DNA of 64,000 bases, from positions 7,316,001 to 7,380,000 of the forward strand of contig NC_062257.1 in assembly GCF_905475465.1 (NCBI RefSeq), written 5' to 3'. Of the stretch, positions 42,029 to 53,131 are shown piece after piece. The notes beneath the pieces were generated by a model that worked only from the letters and a program-made list of their open reading frames with translations, made no database searches and had not been told where the DNA came from. The position numbers and the translations under genes are program-made. Position 1 is the first letter of the stretch, and the number at the start of each line of letters is the position of its first letter. Source of the DNA: Pieris napi (Eukaryota; Arthropoda; Insecta; Lepidoptera; Pieridae).

Positions 42029-43435
42029 TTGTAGACGTACTCCAATAGTGGAGAGCTCCATTAACATTATAGCATGTCATCATTGCATTTCGTTAAGAAC
42101 GAATTAACTCGTGTGCAACCGTTGCAACCTGCTTTCATAAAAATGTAATTATAACCACATAGAGAGATTTATTGATAATGTTATTGCAGTAAAAACTCAC
42201 CACACAATTTTGAATTTTTGCGTAGGGAAAAATATTGTATAAAAAAGCAGATTGTTTAATTTAGCAATTTACATAAAGTACTGTGAAATTTATTCTCATC
42301 TCATTCATGGACCATTAATGTTTCTTCATCTCCGTTCCCGCCACAAATGCTGAGCGCACACCATAGAGTACAGATTATATTGGTTTTCTAACAAAAACTA
42401 CTTTTAATATTGTATAATAATGAGGTTGCTTGCAGTATAACATTTAATTAACCTTTATATAAGATTGTATTGACCAAACGTCTTAAGAATGGTATCTTCA
42501 GTTTGATGGGCTTACGAAAATATGACTTAATAATATATACATTATACACGTCGCAGATTCGAAGCGATTACTTTTTGTCCAGTTGTTAATACATACTATC
42601 GTTTTCCGAAACTTTTATTTAATTTTCCTCCTGATCTAGATAGTCGTAGTTTGAAAGTGGATGACGGTACAAGTTGTGTTGTAGGAAGTTCGTCTATTGG
42701 GTGTTGCATTTCTATTCATATAATTCTTTATAATACTTTTATAAAATACAGAAATAAGGATTTCCGAATAACGATACATTGAATATTTGGCGAGAACGAC
42801 GCCGTAAGCTTGATGCGGGTTTTGTACGTCGGTTATACGCCCACGCCTCTATTTTCCTGGTCCAAATTGCAGGTTATTAATATTTATTTATTTTTTACTT
42901 AAAACTAACTACTACTTCAGGACTTTTCATTAGTATGCGTATCCCTCTGATGTCTGAAGCCCGGTGAGTTTACCGCGGCGTGTTCTGTTGATTTTGTAGT
43001 CAGATATGTTGTTTTCCTTTACGGTACGCGCAAGTATTTAGTTGCACAAATAAAAAAAAGTCAATTGGTGTCTACTAATAAAGTCTATTGTAGAATGGAA
43101 AAACGATATCACAATCAGTTGGTCACAAATTCGCGGAGCTCGTACCTTGCGCCTGCTTGCATCCGATCGTCGATAGTATTCTGATTCATTGAGCGAACGT
43201 TTCCAATCACGCGCTCCTAAATTGCGTGTCTTAGCTATCGTTGCTTGTCACTATTTGATGTGGGCAGAAATGAGCTTTTGTATTTGGGCTGGGAACTCAG
43301 TGGTAGCATCTCGACGCGACTTTAGAAAATACTAAAAAGTTTTGTTTGTTTATTCAAGATCTCCTTAGTAGATCATATTTTATTCAGTATTACATAGTTA
43401 TTACACCTCTCTCCTTTGCCAACGAATTCAGACAT
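42029..43435. other. No feature recognised
   Basis: AT-rich non-coding sequence. 43000-43080 ('ttttcctttacggtacgcgc', 'gtcaattggtgtcta') may be a decayed SINE. Confidence 0.4.
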
Positions 43436-43439
43436 CCTA

Positions 43440-43580
43440 CGTCTTGTTTATTGCCAGTTCTTCTCTTCCGTTCTACGTGTAAATGTAAATTAGAATCATT
43501 TAATGTATATTTCTTTTTTGACGTTCTTAAGTGTACATTGTGTTACCTACATGAATAAATGATTTTTGACTTTTGACTTT
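43440..43580 (+). mobile_element. Non-LTR 3' end (family of 2205-2502), plus strand
   Basis: 'ttattgccagttcttctctt', 'tttttgacgttcttaagtgt' and 'gttacctacatgaataaatg' followed by a TGACTTT tail. Confidence 0.75.
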
Positions 43581-46500
43581 TGAATTCGTTGCCTTTGGGT
43601 TCTCTATAATAATATTAAAGTGTTTCATTTTACGAAATTTTTCATAATTTTGTCTGGAAAAGTGACACATTAGAGGAATTTAAAAGTAAAAAATAAATAT
43701 AAAATAGAACAAATATCTTTAGATTGTAATTTCCGTAAAAACCTAAAAGAGCATAATAGTTTTCTTAAAAATATCATAAGTTCTCCGATATGCTTTTCCA
43801 GAATAAAATAATGGTGTTCTAAATTATAAAAAAAAGTGGTTTCCCAAAAACTACATTTAATGAGTTAGGACACTATCGTTGCCTATGTGCGATATGCAAG
43901 AAAATGACAGCTTTTAACAAACATTTAACTCTCTGTCTATCAGTTTTCTTTGCACCAAAGTATTTCAAATCAGTAAGTTGGATTCAAATGAATAATAAAT
44001 TGCACTAATCATTAATCTCTTAGACTAAATCTGATAACACAGTGAAATAAATATTCTAAGTTAAACTCTCATAATATCATTATACAAATAAAATGCTTGT
44101 TTTATAATACTAGCGCCATCTAGTGAAAGAAAATTCAACTATTGTACCAGGCAAATCTTTACAACATATATAATATATTTCGGGTTTTCAATATATATAG
44201 ATTTTTGTATTAAATAATAAATGTCATGATGTGAGTTAAACGAGGCAACATAATTTAACAAAGTCTATTAATTATACTCGCCTATATTATTTGTCAATAA
44301 TACATTTGACAATTAAAACTGAAAAGACATTGACACTGGCAGAAAACGTGATGTTAAAAATGTTTTCTTTAGTTAGATACTAAACTAATGTACTAAAACT
44401 AACGTACCTATGTAATAAGTATCTTTGTTTATATTAATTAGTACATATTAGGTTACTTGTTTTGTTTATAACTTAATTTCAACAGTTAATATTTACTATG
44501 GTACACGACCTCATAGTATTTGTGGGGGACAGACAACTTGAAAATATGAATTATGTTTCAGCACGAAACAAGGCATAGGTAACTAGCATTATCATCTGGA
44601 TATATTGTTACAATTTTAAGGACATCCTAGCTTACAACGCAATCTCGCAACGTATACTACATTTAAACTAAACAGGATGGATAGGTATCTTAAATTTTTT
44701 AATTGTTTCTAAAGGTAAGTTAACCAATGTTTTCATGAGTATCAATATTTTGTTAGAGTAATTACAACATACAAACAACCTGTAAAGAAGACAACGGACA
44801 GTAAATAATTATGCCAGATATGTTGGATCAAATATATAATCGTACATTTGCACCATTCAAGAGATTACCATTGATTTTGAATGTTGAAATGGCTATAACT
44901 TATTTTATAAATTTAGAAGCGATCAATATTGAAAAGGTAGTAATTGCTGCTGACTACAGCTTAACACCACACATACCTTCCCTTATTGGGTCTTACCCAC
45001 AGATTTGTGTAATTAATAGTTTGTTTTTAAAGTATGTATTTGGATTTTGGGGTCTAAGAAATATTGGTTTCCTCAACAGCGCAGTGTATTTAAACTTTCT
45101 ACATACTATTTAAGTAAGTCAGACAAGTATATTAAAACTAAAAGAGTAGTACAAATAAAATATAATTAAAACCAATTCAAAGGGCCATAGCCATTAATTT
45201 ATCACATAGAGCTAGTTATTATGTTATTAAATTCTACTTTGTATTTTTAAACAAAAATATTTATTATATTATAGAAAGTAATAGTTATGAAAAATGAAAT
45301 AAAAAGTTAAATAAATACCTAAACTAATGATGTAATTTTATACATACAATGTGTACTTGTGTAGAACAGAAGGATGTTTTAATTCAATTGCTTAATGTTA
45401 TAATTAGTAATTACCTTAATTATTTATAAATATTAATTATAATTTACCTTATTTATAAAAATATAGAAACCTAAATTGGGGTTTGATAACAAATCATTTA
45501 TTATCACTTGAAGGATAATTTAAATGCAATAATTTGACTGTACTATTGTATCTTTCTTTATCCAGGTTCCGTGTTATTGATACAAATTTAATATTCTTCT
45601 TCACAGGCAATACAACTAGGAATTTTAAACTTTTGGTACTCTGAAATTATTATTACATATATAATTTTAGTATACCTACTTATAAAAATATGAATATTTC
45701 AAAAAAAAATTTAAAGCCTATGCAAGGACATTCTTGATAATTTTCTCGTTCTATGTCTGCAGGAGAAAATGCACAATCAAGATTCTCTAGAAATTGGTTA
45801 TGAGATAAAAATTATAATTTTATTGCTTCAAATAATCAAAAGGTTTACCTCTGTTCATCAATTTATCAGAGACGCTTCATTTATATATCAGCAATAAACA
45901 AGGATTCGTCAATAGCAATTAATTTATTGGCTAATTTATTGTTCGAAAGAAGCAATTGGCCGTTTCGTGGCCTCCCGCCTCCATTTCCTTCCCGATATCT
46001 TATATATCTTAAGTCTTAACATAGTTTTTTTTTTTAATTTGTAATGGGCCTTCGTGCCCCAACTAAGTTATATTTTACTAAGCGTAAGGCTATTTATTTT
46101 CAAAATATATTTTTTTTTAATATTAATTAAAATACTCTGGACTGAAATTTGCTAGGCAACCCATATGGATTATATTTATTGACATATTAAATTAAATATA
46201 AAATACGTTTCATTAAATAAGCATCTCGGTGAAGGTCGTTGTATATCAGGATCTTAGACCAATAGAGCAGGTTTATATTATGAAATATGACGACGGTATT
46301 TCTGGAAAGCATAGGGTTGCTATGATCATTTACGAATAATTTTAAAAATCTGTGCCACTTTTATAGTCACAGTCATAATCTGTGGTTATGTCATTTTTGG
46401 CGCTAATCTGTCAACGAATTGGCGTTTAGTCTCGTAAGTTGTAGCGCCTGCCGGCTCGGCTCAAGTAAAACAAATGTTCTATACACAGTCTCGTGAAATT

Positions 46501-47820
46501 AATAATAATAACATGAATTTAACATTGTGTAAAGTTTAAAAGGTTGCGTTCATTGCAATTTTATAATATTGTTATAGTAGGTAAAATAATGTGATGTATG
46601 TATGAAACATTTAAGCACCGCTGAAAAAACTTCCTTATTATTAGGACATAAATACGAGTTTATTAAATTGTTTACTTCGTTAGACAACTTGTGACTTGAA
46701 CTCGTGTAGTACTGGCGTAAAGTATCTTGGATAGTGAAAATTATATATTTTGACTTATCCATACGAGATGAGAATTTCATTTTTGCCTAAATGTATTTCA
46801 GAATCAAAGGCATTGGGACCGCAACGGCTGCCCACAGATACATTTCATCATATCCATTCGAGGGTTTGATAAGTTCTCCTGGAAGTCAGACCGTGGAATT
46901 TGAGAAGGTAAGCTGGTTTAATATTATCTTGTGTATGTAATTTAATCTCAAAGAATAAGTTTCGCAATACAGCGAGGAAACGAGTTCGAGTGTCACACAA
47001 ACAACCGACGAGTACCAGTCTCACACTAAGGTTCCCGCTCACGTTATGTTAAACATATGAAATGTTTAAATAATATTAATAAAATAAAAATATCAAGTTA
47101 TATCATGAATCAAGTGAGAGTTAAAGTATGCGTATAATTTATTTCCTTATTTTCTTTTCTCACAGTAACTTAATACTGATACAATAGACAATTTAATATA
47201 AAAATTTAACTAAATACATAGAGTTATGTATTATGTGTTATGCAACTCTTGTGCATTCAGCCACTTGCAATAATATTCACGATGCGCAAGACACGAGTGT
47301 GTACGCGCTCATGGCACTGGTGGCAATTGCGACCGCTCACCACACCAAGTGTGGTTATTTTGCCAACATTTCCTTATATATAAAATATACATAAAGACAA
47401 CTAATTTTAATACTGGTTTTAATTAGCCTTAGTATCATTCATTAATATAGAAAGACTGGCAAAATTAAATTTTGGGATTTGGGCAGCTTAATTACTCAAT
47501 AATTTATTTACAAAGAAGTTTCACTTTTATTTTTATTTTTTATTATTATTTGATAATGTAGATAAAATTCTCACCCTCGTCTCCTGTTTCCTCAAAATAA
47601 TCAAGAATGCCTTCTTCCTCTGTCCGAGGTTCATATTTTTTTATTTATTTATATTTAATTAAATTATGTACTAATTTCAGACAGCCAAAAGCTGAATATT
47701 CCTGTGAAGAAGAATAACAAATTGATTTAGATGATGAGGCACCCGAATAAAGAAATTATTGAATTTCAACTATTCTTCAATTGATAATAAGTAGACTTTA
47801 CACACCAACCCGAGGGGAAG
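43581..47820. other. Long AT-rich stretch, no confident gene
   Basis: About 4.2 kb with no recognised coding region, apart from the doubtful ORF listed at 44811-45113. 47505-47530 ('acaaagaagtttcactttta') is a stray terminus of the 470-bp element family. Confidence 0.4.
44811..45113 (+). CDS. Unrecognised 100-codon ORF
   Basis: ATG start, composition Ile/Leu/Asn-rich as expected from AT-rich DNA, no recognisable motif, no signal peptide. It could be an exon of an unseen gene or a chance frame. Listed because it is the longest ATG-started frame in this 4-kb stretch. No function proposed. Confidence 0.15.
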   Translation: MPDMLDQIYNRTFAPFKRLPLILNVEMAITYFINLEAINIEKVVIAADYSLTPHIPSLIGSYPQICVINSLFLKYVFGFWGLRNIGFLNSAVYLNFLHTI

Positions 47821-48299
47821 CAAATTTTCTCCACCCTAGACCTCAACCGCGCATACCAACAACTATCGGTCAGCGAGCAAGATGTGGAGAAAACCGCCAT
47901 CGTCACACCATTTGGCCTTTTCGAGATCCCGCGCACGTGTCCCGGTCTAAAGAACGCCGGACAGACTTTCCAACGCTTTATTCACGAAGTATTCGTATTC
48001 CCTTTCGTCGACGACCTTCTCATAGCATCGACCGACGAGGAAGAGCACCGAAAATATCTATGCACTCGAAGAATACCAACACCATCGACCCGTCAAAATG
48101 TGTTTTCGGCCAGACTGTTCGATTCCTCGGTCACCAAGTCACGCCAAGAGAATGTACAAGTCATTACCGATTTCCCAAAACCAAAACCGTGGAAGAACTG
48201 CGACGTTTTCTCGATATTATAAACTTTTACCGTGAAAATATCAAAGACGCCTCTAAATACCTACCTGCACGTCAAGATGCGGATCGACTGGACCGCTGA
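47821..48299 (+). pseudogene. Decayed Gypsy-type RT fragment
   Basis: Frame 1 encodes FSTLDLNRAYQQL, then VEKTAIVTPFGLFEIP and FVDDLLIAS (the F-x-D-D box). A frameshift near 48055 moves homology to another frame (SKCVFGQTVRFLGHQVTP, then ELRRFLDIINFYRENI). This is a different Gypsy lineage from the one at 17441-21735. No gag, protease, integrase or LTR seen nearby. Confidence 0.85.
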
Positions 48300-48474
48300 A
48301 TCAACCCAAGTTTATGAAGCATGTGAAGAGACCATGCGACACTTGCCATATTCAGCGAAGCGAGCGACAAAACAGCTGTATTAATGTTACCTTGAAACCA
48401 AAATGAAATCCTATAAATCCTAACTAAAGTTACCACGATATCATTACAACATTTAACATATATATATTGTTGGT

Positions 48475-48795
48475 TGTCCAGCGCATTACAGCCGCTTAGT
48501 TCGAAACCACCTTAACGAGGAGTATCCAGACAGATGGATAGGGCGGGGTGGTACAATCTCGTGGCCCGCCCGCTCACCCGATTTAAATCCTCTTGATTTT
48601 TTTTACTGGGGAGCAGTAAAGGAAAAAGTCTATTCCAAGTCGATTCAAAATGTAGAGGAGCTTAGACAGAGAATAGCGGAAGCAGTAGAATTTGTGAATG
48701 ATGGACGATTTGCCCGCTTCATTTCACGATCTTTTTTAAAGAGATGTCGAGCCTGTATTGCAGCTGAAGGACGGCAATTTAAACATCTTTTATAA
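48475..48795 (+). pseudogene. Tc1/mariner-superfamily transposase, C-terminal part
   Basis: An open frame of 106 codons plus stop with no start codon at its left end: CPAHYSRLVRNHLNEEYPDR, WIGRGGTISWPARSPDLNPL, DFFYWG. The conserved 'RSPDLNPLDFF.WG' block is characteristic of mariner-type DDE transposases. It holds the third catalytic region only; the N-terminal helix-turn-helix and first Asp are missing. The sequence 'tttgggacaccctgtatata' at about 49498-49517 resembles ends of such elements, so the element's right end may lie there. Confidence 0.8.
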
Positions 48796-49750
48796 AAAAA
48801 GTAATAAATCTAAGCATAAAAAAGAAACTGTCTATTTTACTTATTTGCGTCCGTATGTCATAAGCGTCACTATCTGTCTCGCTCACATTTTATGGAATGT
48901 CTCTTTTCATCTTATTTAAACCACGCTGTGGTCATTAGGAACGTTTTGGGTGCACTAGAATCATTTGTTGTAATTTCAAAGAGATTGTTAAAAACAGACT
49001 TTGTTTAACAAAAAAAAATTCTTATGGCCGATCTAAGAAATAATGGACTCAGTGTTATACCACTACAGAATCCTTATTAATCCAATATAATTATTATTGC
49101 GCTTACTTTTAAAGCTACTTGCCAAACTGGAGTAGTACATTTTTTTTTCAGGACGATCAGTTGAAGTAGTGCGAAAATTAATTTTGAAAACTTGGTACGG
49201 TATAAAATTACATTTTCCTAAAAGTTGGAGTGATCAGCACAGAGTTTAGGATCATAGGTTACATAAAACACTATTCGGGATGACGTAAGAGAAAAAAAAA
49301 TTGGCAAAAAGTAAATATTTGTAACAACAGGAATGAAAAAACTGTCACACCATGTGACAGTTTTTTGTGTACATTTTCTGGAATAACAAAAAAAAAATAT
49401 CCATAACTTAAAAAATACATGACTAACTTTTTTTTTTTCTTTTTTCTGATAACTGGTGTGGCATTACCTATGACAAAATTTCGACTTGGCGTCGACTTTT
49501 GGGACACCCTGTATATATCTCCGTGGCTTTGGTATCTAATTAAATGTTATATAACGAAATCAAAACATTAAAACAACAATACAAATAATCACCAACTTTA
49601 ATTGTTTCCTAGATTTATAAGAGAGAGCGGTCCCGTAGGCTTAGTTTTCATCAAGTATACTAGATGGCGCCAGATGTACAGTAAAACGCGATGACGTTGT
49701 ATGGCAAACACAACATAAGAAGCCTATGCTTGTATATTACGTCTTCGACG
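48796..49750. other. Non-coding; possible 3' part of a mariner-type element, then host DNA
   Basis: Contains the hairpin at 49336-49366 and a possible transposon end near 49517. The last ~230 bp before 49751 are ordinary AT-rich DNA and form the boundary with telomere-type repeats. Confidence 0.45.
49336..49366. repeat. Perfect 14-bp hairpin with 3-nt loop
   Basis: Arms AAAAAACTGTCACA (49336-49349) and TGTGACAGTTTTTT (49353-49366) are exact reverse complements around CCA. It lies downstream of the transposase fragment. It could be a fold-back relic or a transcript hairpin ending in a U run; function unknown. Confidence 0.75.
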
Positions 49751-49770
49751 AGGTTAGGTTAGGTTAGGTT

Positions 49771-49773
<3 letters not shown>
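49751..49773 (+). repeat. (TTAGG)n block 1, 23 bp, innermost
   Basis: AGGTTAGG repeats, about 4.6 units, between ordinary DNA on the left and the T run of a minus-strand retrotransposon on the right. The G-rich strand is the plus strand. Confidence 0.95.
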
Positions 49774-49813
<40 letters not shown>

Positions 49814-50155
49814 CGCAATTTGTTTTTTTTAATGAGAAGATGTAGCTTGAAGAGCTTAACAAAGATATGATTCACAAAAAGGTGGAGATGCAAGGAAGAA
49901 GTGGCTATTTGATACCTTCTTGTTCCTTGTACCTTTACAATTTGTCACATGGACGAATTAATATAAAATTTATATAATGCAAGTGTTTGCTATTTGTTAA
50001 ATAATTATACACAGCAATTGTAGTGAGGTATAAACAAGTTATTGGCGTCCAATGTGACGTGGAGTCTCATTGTAGAATAATCTGAATTTATACAGTAAAT
50101 AAAAAAAATAGGAAATGTAGTAACATAAATATAATAAAATAATAACATCAAAATA

Positions 50156-50201
50156 ATTCTAGTCTAGTCCTGTTACAGTAGAACTAGGACTAGACTAGAA
50201 T
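50156..50201. repeat. 16-bp hairpin in a retrotransposon 3' UTR
   Basis: Arms ATTCTAGTCTAGTCCT (50156-50171) and AGGACTAGACTAGAAT (50186-50201) are perfect reverse complements with a 14-nt loop. The 'ctaaactaga' and 'ctattactgtaataggg' parts recur in the following 91-bp repeat. Confidence 0.85.
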
Positions 50202-50238
50202 TACTTTGATAACATGTGAATAAAATATTGTAGAAATT

Positions 50239-50400
50239 AACAAATGTTGGTGATTAAGTTGACAAGGTTTCTATTACTTCTATTACTGTAATAGGGCTAA
50301 ACTAGAATTAATGAAAAATTGTACAAATTAACAAATGTTAGTGATTTAGTTTACAAGTTTTCTATTACTTCTATTACTGTAATAGGGCTAAACTAGAGTT
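50239..50400. repeat. 91-bp imperfect tandem repeat (two units)
   Basis: The AACAAATGTT motif starts at 50239 and 50330, and the units share 'tctattacttctattactgt' and 'aatagggctaaactaga'. The preceding hairpin region looks like a third, degenerate unit. Lies in the 3' UTR of the minus-strand element. Confidence 0.75.
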
Positions 50401-50565
50401 AAAAATTATTTTGAAACATGTAATTGTGACTTTTAACATTTACAAAGGGAATATTATAATACTACTTAAAATTAACATTATACAGTGCAAGACAGTCAGA
50501 CAGTAAAAGATGATAAATACAACTCTATGAGTATGTTAGAATAACAGTCATTTTCGAATGTTGAA

Positions 50566-52220
50566 TTATCTGTTGAATTGTTTGAGGCAATTTATGATAT
50601 GGGTCATCAGTTGAACAAGTGACTCTAGTTCTGAGGGGTGCGAAATCAGTTCTCTTAAGGAGAAGGGGTTAAGTTTTGTCCTGTGTTTTGTGAATTTTTG
50701 TGTATGGTTGTGTCTTTGATTTATAAATCTAGGGCACTCTTCTAGCAAGTGTTTCAGTGTCTGCGTGGTTTGGTTGTCGCATGGGCAAGTGTCGTTGTCA
50801 GTGATTTTGAATCGGTTCAGATAGCTTTTGGCGAAGGAGTGTCCTGTGAGAAATTGTGTAAGCTGAAACGAAACTGGTGTAGAGGAGAAAAATGAATGTA
50901 TGTCTTCTAGTTTCGGGAATATGTTGACCGTAAAGCGTCCTGTGCAGTCTCCTGCATATCTGCTATTGCTTATGACTTTGGTCGCGCTTTTAATTGATAA
51001 TTTAATATGGGACAGGGGGCATGCAACGTGGGATGGAGAGCAGTGCATGTTCGCAGCTTTAGAGGCAGCTGCATCCGCGGCTTCGTTGCCAGGGATCCCG
51101 GAGTGTCCTTTCACCCATTGAAATAGGATCTCGGAGTTTATATGTGTGTTTTTTAGCTGGTGAATGGTTTTGTGTATTTGTGCAACAAGTGGGTGTGTAT
51201 TAGATGGTTGTTTAAGTGCAGCTAGCGATGATTGTGAGTCGGTATGAATGAGCGAGTGCGATATTTTATTTTTATAGATGAGTTCTACAGCTTTAAGAAT
51301 TGCAAACAGCTCAGCCTGAAAGACTGAGCTAGTGCTGTGTAATTTAAATAATTTTGTAAGTGTGGGTGTACGGGTAGAGGGTGGGAAGACAACAAATGCC
51401 GCGCCGACAGAGCCGTCGTTTTGTTTGCTGCCGTCCGTGTATATGTGTGTGAAGTTATTGTTAGTGTTGGTGTTGGTGTCTGCAACACGTGTACTGATTG
51501 CTATCCTATGCGCAGGGTGAAGGAGCTCCTGGGTCGATATAGGTGTTTCTATCGGGATGTCAGAGGGAATCCTATCGCTAGTTCTATTGATTCGGGTTCG
51601 TTCCAGCTCAGCGGTCTCTAGGACCCTGAGGTCTAGCGGGGTGATTTGGGCTAAAGCCGTGGCCGCGCAGGTTGAAATAGTGCGAAACCCCCTGATGATT
51701 TTTATGGCGAAAAGCCTTTGAGTATTATTTAGTCGTTTTCGAATATACTTCTTAGTGGCGATATGGCCCCATATTCCCGAAGCGTAAGTAATAATAGGTT
51801 CGATAACCCTTTGGTATATGAGCCTAATGTTATCAGGGTGAGGGCCCCAAGTTGGTCTGGTGAAGAGTGAGATCTTATGGAATATTTTTATTGCCCTCCC
51901 TAAGGTGTAATTAACATGTTCATTAAAATTAAGCTTACTGTCTATGATTAAGCCCAAATATTTAATGGAGTTGTTAAATTTGAGTGGAACGCCATTGAAA
52001 ACTATTCGGCCGAGGGTCGCAAGTTTGGTGAACGCGATACACTGTGTTTTGTCTGGGCCAAAGCGGAGCTTGACGCTGTGTCCCCATAGTCGAATAGTTT
52101 CCAGTGCCGAGTTTGTGATGTGTTCGAGTGTTTGGACGTCCTTAGCTGTGCTTATAAGCAGGACGTTTTCTGCGTATGCCTGAAGGGAGCAGCCTTCTGG
52201 AATAGGTGTGTTGAGAAGGC
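50566..52220 (-). pseudogene. RT C-terminal half plus RNase H (non-LTR ORF2 fragment)
   Basis: The frame is open from the TTAGG junction (52220) to a stop at 50566, about 550 codons, without a start codon. The RT remnant begins just before its catalytic box, which reads YAEN rather than YADD, so both catalytic aspartates are changed. RT thumb motifs follow (IKYLGLIID, VIEPIITYASGIWG). An RNase H domain comes next (IYTDGS, FQAELFAIL, HTDSQSSL, WVKGHSGIPGNEAAD, with D, E, D and D present). The C-terminal zinc-finger-like LTGHSFAKSYL...CPCDNQTTQTLKHLLEECP closes the protein. R1-clade telomeric elements are usually described without RNase H, so the clade (I-, LOA- or R1-like) is left open. Confidence 0.8.
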
Positions 52221-52289
52221 GGTTAGGTTAGGTTAGGTTAGGTTAGGTTAGGTTAGGTTAGGTTAGGTTAGGTTAGGTTAGGTTAGGTT
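52221..52289 (+). repeat. (TTAGG)n block 2, 69 bp
   Basis: About 14 uninterrupted GGTTA units between the truncated 5' side of the minus-strand element and the C run that starts the next element. Confidence 0.97.
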
Positions 52290-53131
52290 CCCCCCCTCCG
52301 CGGATGGATTTACCCGCGGCTCCTAGGCTTGTCGTGCCGGGGGGGCCCAGTACCTGGAGCGACCGCAGCAATGCCGTCGCAAAGGGGAAGCAAATAAGGA
52401 GGCTATACAGGCTGGCCTTTATCTTGGAGGCCAGTCTCTGGAGAGGGCATCAGCGCCCAGCGGAGACGAGTCCGCTAGTCCCTGGCAAGCTGGAGAGATC
52501 ATTTGATCTCAAAGGTGAGGCTGGGGGACCTTTGCTTTGTGCGAGGGGTGACTGGAGAGGGTGTCCATTTCGTTGCGCTGCTACGCACTTGTTACTGGAC
52601 CTCGGCTGCTCTCGACTCTTTCTTTCGGGAAATATGCGAGATGCGGTGCACGGAAACTAGTTGAGTTTTGGAATCAGCTGCTGATTTGTAGCGTGGTAAG
52701 GTGATGGATACATCACGACACTCAGTGGTTGTGGTGGAACTGTGGCGCGGTGGGCCGTGACGGCGATGTGTCGTCGTCGGTCAGGGGTCTCGACCCCCCG
52801 CCGGGCAAACTGGTACTTCGTGCAATTGTCGTGGACATGTCTCGCGGATTGTACCTTGCCAGTGGGCTTGCCTTAACCGGCCGGTCCGAGTGGAAGGAAA
52901 ACCACAATAAAAAACCCTGAATGTGCACGCGTTGTGGCGCCCTTTGAGGCCTCGCGTGACGCTGCACCCCCGCTCTTCCGAAGGGTAAGCGGGTCGTTCG
53001 ATCAGTAAAGTCGAGCTTCTAGCGGCCAACCCTTGGATAATTCCCGACCTCCAAGTGGTATTAGGGTTACTCGGGTGCAGGGGCCTCCGCCCGGGTGGAC
53101 GTTTTATATCCCCCATGTACCTAAACCAAAT
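52290..53131 (+). promoter_or_regulatory. 5' leader of element T1 with conserved hairpins
   Basis: The first ~250 nt are nearly identical to 60356-60605. Potential stems: CTGGCCT/AGGCCAG (52412-52434), AGCGGA/TCCGCT (52459-52476), GAGATC/GATCTC (52495-52510), and CCGCGG/CCGCGG (about 52297-52318). The initial C run could pair with the G run at about 52339. An upstream ATG frame (52304-52660) precedes ORF1; its first part is shared with the other copy but mostly carries amino-acid-changing differences. Likely holds an internal promoter, as known for R1-type elements, but none is located. Confidence 0.65.

Larger units (their letters stand above)
49774..52220 (-). mobile_element. 5'-truncated non-LTR element with RNase H, inserted in (TTAGG)n
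   Basis: The 40-nt T run at 49774-49813 is the A-tail on the minus strand and is followed there by CCTAA repeats. The 5' side ends at 52220 directly against a second TTAGG block. The long 3' UTR (49814-50565) is AT-rich and holds a hairpin and a 91-bp repeat. Orientation relative to TTAGG is opposite to the three elements to the right, like the TRAS versus SART contrast known in silkworm. Confidence 0.85.

Noticed and set aside
53033..53131. Extended N-terminus of T1 ORF1 from 53033
   Set aside because: The upstream part begins at TTG. The first ATG in the frame is at 53132, and T3 ORF1 also starts at an ATG, so the shorter form is preferred.
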